DNA from: CAYMAI01 sp964388445
GTDB taxonomy: Bacteria; 4484-113; JAGGVC01
NCBI GenBank assembly: GCA_964388445.1
Contig: CAYMAI010000001.1
Coordinates: 186,001-250,000 of the forward strand
Direction of reading: 5' to 3'
Length of the DNA: 64,000 nucleotides
The number at the start of each line of letters is the position of its first letter. Position 1 is the stretch's first letter. The translations under genes and the position numbers were made by a program. Below the pieces are notes generated by a model. It ran no database searches and was not told the DNA's origin. It worked only from the letters and a program-made list of their open reading frames with translations. Of the stretch, positions 26,924-37,000 are shown in pieces.

Positions 26924-28162
26924 CTACTCATACCTGAGGGCTTCGATGGGGCGCAGGTTCGCAGCGCGGACGGCAGGGAAAATGCCGAATATGAGAGCGA
27001 TAACGACCGAAATTCCCGCTGCGAGGATTATGAATTCCGGCTGAAGAACGGGAATCGGAAATTGATATTCCTCGGGCAAATTGGTCAAGCTTTTCGTTAT
27101 TCCGACGCCGAGTATTATGCCGAAACCCGCGCCGATCAGGCATATTATCAGCGATTCGACCAGGAATTGCAGAAGTATCGTTCCCTTGCGCGCGCCGAGC
27201 GCCTTACGCAGGCCTATTTCGCGCGTGCGTTCCGTGACGCTTACTATCATTATGTTCATAATCCCGATGCCGCCGATAAGAAGCGCAATCGCCGCGACAA
27301 TCATCAGGAATATTCTAATCGCTTTCGCCGCCGCTTCGCTTTCCTGCTGGCGCTCGCCGCTGTTCCAAATGCCGATATATTCGGTCTCTTCGCCGAGCGG
27401 AAGATTGAGCCTGCGGCCCAATATATCCGCCACTTCCTGCTCCGCCGCCGTCGTATCCTGCACGTTCCACGTCGTAAGCGTGAAACTTCTAATGTTGTCG
27501 TCGCCGATAATGCTGCGCTGCACCGTCGTAATCGGTACGAAAACGTCTTCGTCCGGATTCCACCTGGACGAAAACGCTCCCTTTTCCTGCAAAACTCCGA
27601 CGACTTCGAACGCCTTGCCTTCGATTAAAACCGCTTCGCCGATGGGCGATTTCGTGCCGAACAAATTTTCCCAGGCCTTATAGCCGAGAACCACGACCCG
27701 CGCTTCGGCGGCGACGTCTTCGTACGTGATGATCCGGCCTTCTTCGATCGTCCGGTTGTCGATTTCGAAAGCCTCGGGTGCAACTCCGTTGATGGACGTT
27801 TGAAGCGCATTGCTCAAATATTTGACGCGGCCGTTCGTTCCGGCTTCGGGAGAAATGCTTTTTATCGATTTCGCGTTTTCCCGAAGAAATTCGATGTCGT
27901 GCATTTTGAAACGAACGTTTCGCTGCTGGCTTTGAGCGGTGCTCCTGAAACCCATCCGCCCCCTGCCGCCGCCGGGCCAAACCGAGACGCGGTTCGTGCC
28001 GAAATATTCGAAGACCTTCATCATTTCCTGCTTCTGGCCTTCGCCGATCGACATCAGCGCGATTACGCAGCTTATTCCGATGATTATGCCGAGGACGCTA
28101 AGACCGGTGCGAAGAACGTTCGCGCTGAGCGCGCGGAACGCCATTTTTATCGTAATGAGCAT
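26924..28162 (-). CDS. MacB-type ABC transporter permease (no ATPase domain)
   Basis: 412 aa. An N-terminal transmembrane helix ('LRTGLSVLGIIIGISCVIAL', with the preceding 'ALSANVLRT' typical of MacB permeases), then a periplasmic MacB-PCD domain ('FRMHDIEFL'-like, 'GVAPEAFEIDNRTIEEGR', 'VVLGYKAWENLFG'). A C-terminal three-helix FtsX domain ends 'RAANLRPIEALRYE'. It carries the 'SVTERTREIGLRKALGA' signature. Such permeases work with a separate ATPase and a periplasmic adaptor in efflux or lipoprotein/peptide export. The adaptor is encoded just upstream; the ATPase is not in the window. Confidence 0.93.
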   Translation of the reverse strand: MLITIKMAFRALSANVLRTGLSVLGIIIGISCVIALMSIGEGQKQEMMKVFEYFGTNRVSVWPGGGRGRMGFRSTAQSQQRNVRFKMHDIEFLRENAKSIKSISPEAGTNGRVKYLSNALQTSINGVAPEAFEIDNRTIEEGRIITYEDVAAEARVVVLGYKAWENLFGTKSPIGEAVLIEGKAFEVVGVLQEKGAFSSRWNPDEDVFVPITTVQRSIIGDDNIRSFTLTTWNVQDTTAAEQEVADILGRRLNLPLGEETEYIGIWNSGERQQESEAAAKAIRIFLMIVAAIALLIGGIGIMNIMIVSVTERTREIGLRKALGARKGTILLQFLVESLIICLIGAGFGIILGVGITKSLTNLPEEYQFPIPVLQPEFIILAAGISVVIALIFGIFPAVRAANLRPIEALRYE

Positions 28163-28170
28163 ACGCGCCG

Positions 28171-29637
28171 TTACCTCCTCAGCGGCGGCTTTTCTTCGCG
28201 CGGCACGCGCACGATTATGTCGCCTTCCGAAAGGCCCTCTTCGACCACGATGTTCACGCCGTCCGTGAAACCAACCTTAATTGGTTTCGCAGTATAACCG
28301 GTCTGGCTGTCGTCCTTCACGTTCACTTCCGGCGGCTTTGCCCGGAAATTGACATAGGTTACGGGAATAATCAGCGCTTCGGGCACGTCGCGAATGATAA
28401 TCTGGGCGTCCGCAGTCATGCCTACCCTGATTTCCACCGGCTCGCTACCGGTCGCGCCGGCGTTTCGCCCGCGGCTTAACCCGCTTCCGCCGTTCGGTCC
28501 TCGGCCGCCGGATCCGCCGGAACTTCCTCCGCCCGGATTGCTCGCGGCGCCTAAACTTCCCCCGCCGGAATTTTCCGGTTTTTCGGACGAAGATTCCGCA
28601 GCGCCCGTTTCTTTTTGTTCAGCTTGCGGCGCGGGTTTTGCGTCCGGATTCTGGCGCGTCACGAAACCGCCGCCCGTTATTTCGACGTCCACCTTGAACG
28701 TAGTAACTCCGGAAGAAGCCGCCGCCATTGGATAAATCTTTACGAGCTTGCCGATGAACGTCCTTCCCGGATAGCTGTTGACCGATATTTCGGCGGGCAT
28801 TCCGATTTTCAGTCTTCCGACGTCGGTTTCGTCCACGAACCCGCGAAGATAAATGCTGGACATATCGCCGATGACCGCGAGCACCGTGCCCGACGCCGCG
28901 CCGCGAGTGGCGCTTGTAATCGTGTCGCCGATTTCGACTTCCTGAGTCAGCACTACGCCGGTTATGGGCGCGATGATTTCGGTTTCGCGAAGCTCTTCCA
29001 TCGCGTTTTTAAGGTCGGCTTCCGCAAGCGTTACCTGAGCTTGCGCAACCTCGATTTGCTCTTTCGTGCCGCCAGCATCGGACTCTTGCAGCCTATCTTC
29101 CGCAAGCTTCAGCCTAAGCCTTGCCCGCTCCAATGCCGCGTCGGCGTCGTCCAGTTCCTGAGGCGTGGCGAAATCCCGCTCGTAAAGCTCTTTGATTCTG
29201 TTATAGCGTTCGACGGCGTCCTGCACGTCGATTTTCGCCTGCTCCACGGCGTTTTGAAGGTCGATGCGCTGCGCCGGCGTTTGGTTGCGCCTGGTCAGCT
29301 CAAGCTGGGCGCGCGAGCTTTTCACTCTCGCCTGCGCTTGGGTAATGCTTTGCTGAATAAGACTCTTGTCCAGCCTGAACATCAAATCGCCGGCGGTTAC
29401 GACGTCGCCTTCCTCGAAACCGCGAAATTCGAGTATGCCCGACGCTTTGCTCTTTATTTCGACGGTTGTCATAGCTTCGATGTTGCCGTCGCAAATGACG
29501 GCCTCGCGAATTTTCCCCATTTCAACCGTGTGTTCTTCGGGTTCGGGCTGGTCCTTTTTCGGGCCGCAAGACGCAAGCGCGAAAAGCGCCGCTCCCGAAA
29601 GAGCGAAAGAGATAAAATTACGAATAAAGTTAGTCAT
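28171..29637 (-). CDS. MacA/HlyD-type periplasmic adaptor lipoprotein
   Basis: 488 aa. The leader ends in a lipobox (LFALASCG), so the protein is probably membrane-anchored by lipid. Order: beta-barrel/lipoyl half 'DGNIEAMTTVEIKSKASGIL', 'FEEGDVVTAGDLMFRLD'; a long coiled-coil hairpin (residues about 95-215, Gln/Ala/Leu/Glu-rich heptads); second lipoyl half 'IIAPITGVVLTQEVEIGDTI'; beta-barrel domains. Unusual is a Gly/Ser/Pro/Asn-rich linker of about 60 residues (near residues 335-400) inside the membrane-proximal domain. It ends 8 bases before the MacB-type permease and forms an operon with it. Confidence 0.92.
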   Translation of the reverse strand: MTNFIRNFISFALSGAALFALASCGPKKDQPEPEEHTVEMGKIREAVICDGNIEAMTTVEIKSKASGILEFRGFEEGDVVTAGDLMFRLDKSLIQQSITQAQARVKSSRAQLELTRRNQTPAQRIDLQNAVEQAKIDVQDAVERYNRIKELYERDFATPQELDDADAALERARLRLKLAEDRLQESDAGGTKEQIEVAQAQVTLAEADLKNAMEELRETEIIAPITGVVLTQEVEIGDTITSATRGAASGTVLAVIGDMSSIYLRGFVDETDVGRLKIGMPAEISVNSYPGRTFIGKLVKIYPMAAASSGVTTFKVDVEITGGGFVTRQNPDAKPAPQAEQKETGAAESSSEKPENSGGGSLGAASNPGGGSSGGSGGRGPNGGSGLSRGRNAGATGSEPVEIRVGMTADAQIIIRDVPEALIIPVTYVNFRAKPPEVNVKDDSQTGYTAKPIKVGFTDGVNIVVEEGLSEGDIIVRVPREEKPPLRR

Positions 29638-29804
29638 CTATCCTACCGAAATACCAAAGCCGGGCTTTAGGTTATCGCAAAACTCCCCGCAAGCGCGTAA
29701 TGCCACGGGTTAGCGCGCGACGCCGCATCGGTTAGACGGCGAAAAACCGGAAAGGTTTGACTTGCGGCGGCGTTTTGCATAATTTGACATGCTTTCAAGC
29801 AAAA

Positions 29805-29887
29805 TGCCGAAGGGGGGACTCGAACCCCCACGAGGTTGCCCCCACCAGGTCCTGAACCTGGCGCGTCTGCCATTCCGCCACTTCGGC
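29805..29887 (-). tRNA. tRNA-Leu (anticodon CAG)
   Basis: The minus strand from 29887 reads GCCGAAGTGGCGGAATGGCA and continues to an anticodon loop TTCAGGA, a long variable arm, T-arm GTTCGAGTC and acceptor CTTCGGC plus discriminator A. The acceptor stem (GCCGAAG/CTTCGGC) is perfect over 7 pairs. The class II variable arm and anticodon CAG give leucine. CCA is not encoded; TTTT follows the discriminator. Confidence 0.96.
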
Positions 29888-29962
29888 CCGGCGGCATTTT
29901 ACCAGCATAACGGCGCGCGTGCAACGAATTTTCAGCTTGGTCCGATATTGCCGGTTTCAAAT

Positions 29963-32900
29963 TTACGCGCCGCCGCCCAGCTTGCTCGCGGCCGCGACTT
30001 GTTGGTTCAAAAAGTGCTGTTGAAGCCATTGAGATTGGGCTTGATACTGCGTCAGAGCGGTTTCCATTGCGGAAAACTCCCTGCGAAGCCGGGCTTCGTA
30101 TCGTGCAACCGATTCTTCGCCTCGCGAAATCGCCTTGTTCAAATCCGTAATCTGCCTGTCGAAAAGGCCGCCGCTTCTCGTCCGTTCGAATAAAATGCCG
30201 CCCACTCTCGACGTCTGGTCGATGTAGTTTCTCGTCCGCACTGCAAGCCCGCCGGCCGCCTGCGGGTCTTCGCCGAAAAACGCCCCGCTTTGCAGTCCGA
30301 ACAGCGAAAAAAGCGAGCCTGTCCCTTCCGACAAATCTTGAACCGTAATTTGCGCCCGGCTGCCGTTTGTCAGCGTGCGGCTGATGACGAGGTTGTACGC
30401 GTCGCTGAACGTTACGGAAAGCGTGTTCACGCCGCCCGCCGAAAGCTGGTTTCTAATTTGCGTGCCAATCTGGCTCATCGAATAATAGCCGGGATTGAAA
30501 GCGACTTCGGCCGTGTTTTCCCCATCGCCGACGGTGAAACGCAAGGTGCCGGTCACGTTTACCCCTGCGTTCAGGCTGGCCGTGCCGGATGCCGTTGCGG
30601 TGCTCGACACCGCCGCGGAAAACATTTCGAATACGGCCTGCGGATTTGAATTGAGAGCTTGTTGCAGTTTCGAGTTGAGTTTTAAAAGCGTGCGTATTTC
30701 GTCCTTGTCCGTGGAATTCGTAATCAGCCTGCCCCTGCTTTCGACGACCGCCGCCGCTTCCCCGCCGCCGGAGGTGACTATGCCGATTGATGCGAGCGAA
30801 TTCAAGGCGCCGCCGGTTGCAAGAATTCCGGTCATGTTGCTTCGCATCCGGCTGACCGTTGAGCCAATAGTCCTGTCCCCCGCTATGTAATCGCGCTTCA
30901 ACAGCAAAATCCGTTCTTGGTTGTACGCGTCGATATCCGCCAGCGACATAGTATCCATTTGTTCGCGGGTGAGCGGCTCGGTTCTTCGCTTTTCGTCCTG
31001 CGTGAGCGGGAGGGGGTTAAGCGACTCCATCGTTTTGTTCCACTCGGCGATGAATTCGACAAGCGCGTCTTCCGCAGGTTGAAGGTCGGATTCGACCGTT
31101 ATCGTGAGCGCCCCCTGCGTGGTCGAAAGAAATTTCAAATCGAGGCCGCCGATGACGTTTCCCGGATTATTAACTGGCCGCGTATAACTAACGCCGTCAA
31201 CGGTAAATTTTGCGTCGAGCCGTTCGCTTCCGATTTCGGTTTCGATATTCGTGTTCGTAGTCAGTTTCATCGACTGCAAGAAATTCGACGTGTCGTTCAC
31301 GCCGCCGATTTTAATTCGAGACGCAGTCGTATTTTCCGTCAGATTTTGAACGAGCGTGAAAGTATCGGTGGATTCTGAAAAGCTGGCCGTTACGCCCGCC
31401 GCGCTCCGGTTGATTTTGTCGATGACGTCGCGCAACGTGTCTTTGGCGGTATCCACGAAAATCGCCACGCCGTTTATCGTGAAAGTGCCCGTCGTCGGCG
31501 TGACGTCCATAAGGGCGTTGACGAGCGGCACGTTCGCGACCGCCGTTCCCTTGTCGCGGCCCGAGAGGAACGCACCGCCAGACTGTGCCCTAAGGCCGGT
31601 GGCAGTAAGGAAGTTGCTCGTGTCGTTGCCGTCGCCGGCAGTTATCGTCTGCGGACCGAAGTCCTTATTGCGAATCGTGAATCTGTCGCTCGCCGCGTCG
31701 TACTCCATCACGACTCCGGCCGTGGATGAATTTACCTGCGCCATTAAATCTTGAACCGTCGTGGCGCTTGTCGAGCCAATTGAAAACGAGATGCCGTTTA
31801 TAGTAAAAGTCCCCGCCGTCACGGCTGTCGCGAATCCCGCGGCGTTTAGATTCGCGGTCACGTTCAGCGGAGGCGTGCCCGTGGAAGCCGGCGAGGAAAC
31901 GTTTTTGGCGCCGAGAATCCTGCTTTGAAGCGCGGGATTCGTGTTGAGTTCATGACTTCGGCTCGCTTTGATTACGGCGACGCCCGCATTGAACTGGTGA
32001 AGCGGGCCGGCGTTAATCGCTATTCCGCCGATAAGCGTCGTAATCGCGGCGCCGTCAGTGCCGAAAAGCGCTTTTCTGATTTGCGCGCCGGTCGTTTCGT
32101 CGAAATATCTGTCCACAACGGAATATTCGTTCGAGTTCGCGGTCGCGGCGAAGCTGTTTATATCGTCCGCCGCGGAAGTATCAAGCGAAAGTGAGCCGCC
32201 GAAAAGAACATCCGTAATGCCGCCAAGATTCGACGCAGCGGTAATGTCCCGCCCGCCGGTATTCGATTGAATTACTAGTTTGCCTGCCGAGTCGAGCCTT
32301 GCGGTTACATCGGGAAGGCGGTAATTGATTATGTCGATTAAACCCTGAATCGTCGTTTTGCCGTCGAGACCGGTTACATTCACGGCATCGCGTACGCCCG
32401 CTCCGTCGGGATCTATCAACAGCGTAAAATCGGTGACTCCTAGATTTTCGAGCGTGTCTTCTGGCGAGAGCGCGGCGGTTGAAATAATCCTGCCGGGAAG
32501 TCCGCGCGTAAACGAAAGTTCGTGCAATCCCGCGCCGCGAAGCTGAAGCGGTCCGGTCGAACCGTACCCCATCCCTCCGCCGTCCGTGTAGCTTACGCCC
32601 GAGCCGAAGTCCAGAGTGGAACCCGAAAAATCGGCGTCGTTGAATGAAATGCTCGTAGATGCGTCAAACGACAGAGTGCCGCTGCCGGACGACTGGCGGA
32701 CGATAATTTCTCCCGAAAAACCGAACGAAACCGACGCCGTTCCGGCGAAAGCGGAGACCAGAAACTGGCCGAATCTCTGAAGCGTATCGGTCGAATCGCC
32801 CGCGAAAGTGAACGTCGAATTGACCGCATTTCCGTTCCCGTCCGTTCCGGTGACGGTAATCGTGTCGCCTGCGGTTATATTCGACGCCTGTACGAGATTG

Positions 32901-33367
32901 TTGAACTGCGAAGCCGGCCCTGCGGCAACCCGCTCGCTGCCGCTGCCGACGTTCAGGTGGGTTATTCCCACCGTGTTTCCCGCGCCGAGAAATGCCGTTT
33001 GAGAGACGATTTGGCCGCCCAGCCCGCTTTGAGCGGAGCCCGCCCTGGCGAGCTGCTCCACGGATACGAGGTATGTTCCCGGCGCTGCGGAAGTGTTCGC
33101 CGTGGCCGTGATTTTCGAAGTGTCGCTCGAAATCGCCCGTTTGGAAAGAAACGTGCTTTCGAGTCTCAGCTTGTTGAGCGCGGTGCTGAGCGATGCGAGC
33201 CGGCTGTTCACTTCCAGCGAGGTCGTGCGCTGAAAAACCAGCTTGTCCCGGCGGTTAATGATGATATCTACTTTGCGGTGTTCGATATTGACGAGGTTGT
33301 CTATCAGCGAATCCCACTGTATGCCGCTGTTCAAGCCCGCGAAGAAGACGTTGGGAGTAAGTCCCAT
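29963..33367 (-). CDS. fliD: Flagellar hook-associated protein 2 / filament cap (FliD), giant
   Basis: 1134 aa; typical FliD is 450-680. The N-terminus 'FAGLNSGIQWDSLIDNLVNI' with following 'R.D.L..Q.TS...N..LA.L' and the C-terminus 'ISRGEESVARYEARLRREFS' with 'METALTQYQAQSQWLQQHFL' are canonical cap helices. The interior carries hook-IN-type repeats; two adjacent copies of about 85 residues share 'GTFTING...I..(T).V.DL...(V/I)N.S.AGV' and end 'NDTSNFL'. The cap helps flagellin fold at the filament tip. It has its own sigma-28-type promoter and is separated from flaG by a terminator. Confidence 0.95.
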   Translation of the reverse strand: MGLTPNVFFAGLNSGIQWDSLIDNLVNIEHRKVDIIINRRDKLVFQRTTSLEVNSRLASLSTALNKLRLESTFLSKRAISSDTSKITATANTSAAPGTYLVSVEQLARAGSAQSGLGGQIVSQTAFLGAGNTVGITHLNVGSGSERVAAGPASQFNNLVQASNITAGDTITVTGTDGNGNAVNSTFTFAGDSTDTLQRFGQFLVSAFAGTASVSFGFSGEIIVRQSSGSGTLSFDASTSISFNDADFSGSTLDFGSGVSYTDGGGMGYGSTGPLQLRGAGLHELSFTRGLPGRIISTAALSPEDTLENLGVTDFTLLIDPDGAGVRDAVNVTGLDGKTTIQGLIDIINYRLPDVTARLDSAGKLVIQSNTGGRDITAASNLGGITDVLFGGSLSLDTSAADDINSFAATANSNEYSVVDRYFDETTGAQIRKALFGTDGAAITTLIGGIAINAGPLHQFNAGVAVIKASRSHELNTNPALQSRILGAKNVSSPASTGTPPLNVTANLNAAGFATAVTAGTFTINGISFSIGSTSATTVQDLMAQVNSSTAGVVMEYDAASDRFTIRNKDFGPQTITAGDGNDTSNFLTATGLRAQSGGAFLSGRDKGTAVANVPLVNALMDVTPTTGTFTINGVAIFVDTAKDTLRDVIDKINRSAAGVTASFSESTDTFTLVQNLTENTTASRIKIGGVNDTSNFLQSMKLTTNTNIETEIGSERLDAKFTVDGVSYTRPVNNPGNVIGGLDLKFLSTTQGALTITVESDLQPAEDALVEFIAEWNKTMESLNPLPLTQDEKRRTEPLTREQMDTMSLADIDAYNQERILLLKRDYIAGDRTIGSTVSRMRSNMTGILATGGALNSLASIGIVTSGGGEAAAVVESRGRLITNSTDKDEIRTLLKLNSKLQQALNSNPQAVFEMFSAAVSSTATASGTASLNAGVNVTGTLRFTVGDGENTAEVAFNPGYYSMSQIGTQIRNQLSAGGVNTLSVTFSDAYNLVISRTLTNGSRAQITVQDLSEGTGSLFSLFGLQSGAFFGEDPQAAGGLAVRTRNYIDQTSRVGGILFERTRSGGLFDRQITDLNKAISRGEESVARYEARLRREFSAMETALTQYQAQSQWLQQHFLNQQVAAASKLGGGA

Positions 33368-33397
33368 CAGAAAGTCACCGCCTGTTCCACAATGAAT

Positions 33398-33424
33398 TTA
33401 TCGGCAGTTTATGGCAGTCATTAA
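33398..33424 (-). promoter_or_regulatory. Sigma-28-type promoter of fliD
   Basis: On the minus strand TTAA (33424-33421), exactly 15 bases, GCCGATAA (33405-33398). The -10 is a perfect match to the FliA/SigD consensus; TTAA differs from TAAA by one base. The ATG is 31 bases downstream. Confidence 0.75.
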
Positions 33425-33452
33425 GCCGATTTGTTTTGAAATTGGGCACGCT

Positions 33453-33480
33453 AAAAAAATGCCCGCCCTTTCGGGCGGGC
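33453..33480 (-). terminator. Rho-independent terminator after flaG
   Basis: Minus strand GCCCGCCC-GAAA-GGGCGGGC followed by A and seven T. It closes the flagellin-flaG transcript and separates it from fliD. Confidence 0.92.
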
Positions 33481-33510
33481 GATTGAACGTTTACTATGCA
33501 CGGCGTATTT

Positions 33511-33951
33511 CTACACCACGCGGTCGAATTGCTTCCCCACCTGATCTCTGATGTAGAGAAGTATCTCCGTGATGTCCCAAGGCGGGATCTCACGAATCAC
33601 CTTGCCGGTTTCGTTGTTGCGTACCGTGACTTTGTACCAACCGGTGATGTTGTCAAACCGGATGTCCATGCCGATTGCGAAAAGGTTCGTGGACATGTTC
33701 AGCTTATTCAGCACTTTGGCCACAAGTTCCTTGGGCAAAGGCTTTATCAGTTCTTCCGGAGCGGCGGGTTTCGCCGTCGCCTTTCCGGTTTGCAGCGTCA
33801 CTTTGTCGGGAGGCGTCCCGGTCCTGGCGGCAGGCTGCGGAGAGGTCTGTCCGGTTTGGACAGGCGTTCCAAGGCGGGGAAGTGGTTGCGCGGCAGGCGT
33901 TTGCGCGCCCGCGGACGCAAGGATGGTTCCAATTCCACTTGTCCCAGCCAT
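33511..33951 (-). CDS. flaG: FlaG family protein
   Basis: 146 aa. The C-terminal 75 residues match FlaG: 'LVAKVLNKLNMSTNLFAIGM', 'DIRFDNITGWYKVTVRNNET', 'GKVIREIPPWD', where 'I.R.IPP' is the family hallmark. The first 65 residues are Pro/Ala/Thr/Gln-rich and disordered. FlaG influences filament length in several bacteria. It lies 75 bases after flagellin on the same strand with a good AGGAGG RBS, and is followed by a terminator. Confidence 0.92.
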   Translation of the reverse strand: MAGTSGIGTILASAGAQTPAAQPLPRLGTPVQTGQTSPQPAARTGTPPDKVTLQTGKATAKPAAPEELIKPLPKELVAKVLNKLNMSTNLFAIGMDIRFDNITGWYKVTVRNNETGKVIREIPPWDITEILLYIRDQVGKQFDRVV

Positions 33952-34026
33952 TTATCAGCAACCTCCTGTCAAGCAGTATTTTCCGCCTGAAATTTCCGCG
34001 AAAAAATCGCGGCTAAGACGTAAAAA

Positions 34027-37000
34027 CTACCGAAGTAGCTGCAGAACTGCCTGCGGAAGCTGATTGGCCTGGGCCAGGGCGGCGATTGCCGCCTGCAGCA
34101 GGATTTGATTCCTGGTGCTGGCGAGCGTTTCGGACGCCACGTCCACGTCGCGAATGCGGCTTTCGGAACTTATCAGGTTCTCGGCGGCGACGTCCAGGTT
34201 GCGGATCGTGCTTTCGAGACGGTTCTGAATCGCGCCCAAACGGCCGCGCTCCGAACTTACCCTCGCGATCGCCTGATCGGTGATCGTGATGGCTTCCTGC
34301 GCAAGATCTTCGGTCACGACGAGAAGTCCCTTCACGCCGAGCGCTTCGGAACTGAGGTCGCCGATGAACGAACGGATGCGCTGACCCTGATTGCTTCCGA
34401 TTTGCAGGATGAAGTCCCGCGGCGCCACGTGCAAGAACAGCTGCTTCGCAACCGAGCTTACGGAAACTACCGGGCGCTCCGTGGCGAGGAAGTACGGGCT
34501 GTTCGAAGTGGTCGCGTTGACGTTGCCGATCGGGGGATCCGGGTCGAGCTTGATGCCGCCCGCGGTGTCGAGCAGAATGTCGAGTCCTGGTAGAAGTCCC
34601 GATATCTTGCCCGTGTTGCTCCGCTGAGTGGCGATAAGCGCTCCGGTTTCCACGTTGCGTGCCGTGACCGAATAGACCGGCGCGGCAGCGCCTTGAATCT
34701 CGATAAGGCTCATCGCGTTCAGGAAGCTTTCGTCGCCGCTGAATACTAGCTGGAGACCCGGAATCGGAGTAGTAATCGAAATCGTTCCCTTCGCGAGTCC
34801 GACCGTATTCACGTGAACCAGGTCGGGCGGCTGGAAGAAGTCGATTGTGGATTCCGCATTCAGATCTGTCGAGCTGTTCGGATTCGCGATCGCGAGGCTG
34901 ATTTTGCCTGCAAGGTCTTCAAGCGTGTCGTTCGAAGAAACGTTGACGGTCGCGCCGCCCTGTCCCTTGATGTACACCGTGAATTGCAGGCTCGAGCGGC
35001 CGTTGAAAACGCCGAAGTCCTGGAAGCGGTTGATGCTCGCGAGAGTGTTCTGCTGGTCCGCGGTAAGCACGTTGTTCGTGCTCACGTTGAACGTCGCGGT
35101 TTCGCCCGCGGTCAGGAAGCGGTTGAAGGCGATTTCGATTCCCTGAAGGTCGGCAATCGCCGAGCCTCCGAAGTTGACGGTCGCGCCGATGCTGAACACG
35201 TTGGCGCCGCCGGCTCCGGAAATCCGGTTGCCGCTTATCGCCGCTGCGATAGCCGCCGTGCGTGATCCGCCCGCAGCGAAAATGTTCGAGTACGCTTGGT
35301 TGTCGAAGCGGTACAGCGCGAACGTGCGGTTCGAAATCGCGGACATGTAAATCGTGCCGTTGTAACTCGGCGCGCTCACCTGCCTGACGTTTTGCCCAGC
35401 CTGGAAGTCGTTTCCGCCGGTGTTGTACGAAGTCGCAATTGCGTCGCTCTGTCCCACGACTCCCAAACGGCTGAAGGTCAAGTTGTCCACCTGTCCCACG
35501 TTGCCGGTGTAAGTCATTACGTCGAGCCTGCCGTAGAAGCCGCCCGCGGTGGTGTTGCCGATCGAATACAGCATGCCGCCGCCGTTTATGAGGCTCGTAA
35601 TCGTGCCCGAAGTCGTCGTCACGCGATACTGCGCGGCGCTGAAGAACAGGTTCGAAACCGCGATGCTTCCGCTGCCCGAAAGCGAAGCGAGAGTCACCCA
35701 GAATTCGCTGCCCGTCGCGTCGGTGTCGTTGAACGCGATGCCGACGAACGCCGCGGCGGTCGAGTTGAAGTACGCGCCGCCGAAGCTTATTTCGCCGTCC
35801 GTGTTGACCGCGAAGCTTACCGTTGCCGCGCCGACCGTGCTCACGACGAGGCTCATCAGTCCGTTCGCGATGTCGTCGAGCGTCATCGTCACGGTAAGCG
35901 TCATCTGCGCGGTAAGCGTCGAACCGGCGTTGTCGGTATAAGTAAGCGTAATCGCGTCGCCGTTCGTCAAACCGTTGGCGTTAATGAGCGTCGAGATTGA
36001 CGAAGTGCCGCTCGCCGAGTAAAGCGAAACGAGCGAAAACGTCATCGAGCCGTTCGCCGCAGCGACGCTGCCTTTGGCGTCCGCGAACGCCTGAACCACG
36101 TCGAGGCCCGACGCTCCGTAAGAGCCGCCGGAAGGAATCTGGAAGCTGACGCTCACGAGGTCGCGCGTACCCACGTTGTCGAACCTAATGTCGAACGTGC
36201 CCGTGGTGGTCGCGTTTCCTATCGTGCGCACCTGTCCGCCGCTCAGGTTGAACGTCGCGGAGCCGCCGAGATTCTGAATGGTGCCGGTGATGCTGCTGAA
36301 GAACTGGTTCGAGCGGCCGTTCGCGAAACTGATGAGAAACGCGCTGCCGCTGCCGTCCACGTCGTTGAACGTCATCATTTGATAACCCGAAGCGACGAAA
36401 TTGCCGCCCAGGCTGATGACGCCGTTCGCGACAGCCGCGTTTACCGCGCCGCCGGAAGCGGTGCTGGCCGCAGCAGCAAGCTGCGTGGCGAAAGTGGAAA
36501 GCGTCCAGTTGGCGTCCAGAGTTAGGGTAGCCGTGCGAATCGTGCCCGAAAGGTCCGTAAAGCTGAAGACCACCGTATCCACGTTCGTCGTGATTTCGTA
36601 CGATTGCAGAAGCTGGCTCAGCGTGCGGTTCGTACCCACGCCGTTGCCCGCATCCACGAGGTCGCTGACCGTGAGCGTCGCGGTGCCGTTGGCCACTGCG
36701 AGCGCGCCGGCCGCGTTGGGAGTCGGGCTGATTTGGAAGACGCCGGTGTTGCCATAGCTCTGGCCGCCCACGGGAGTGAACGTCGCGTCGAGCGTGATGG
36801 TGTCGAGGTAATTGACTTTGCCGACAGCGTCCATTCCCTGAATCGTGGCGAAAACGTCGGTCTTCTGGACTTGAAGCCTGCCCGCGTCCACCGTGTTCAG
36901 CTGAATCGTGAAGTTGCCGCCCTTGCCGACGTTGCCCACGACCGCGGCGCGAAGCTGGGTCGGGTCGTCGGTGGAAATCAGCGCGCCGAGCGTGCCGTCG

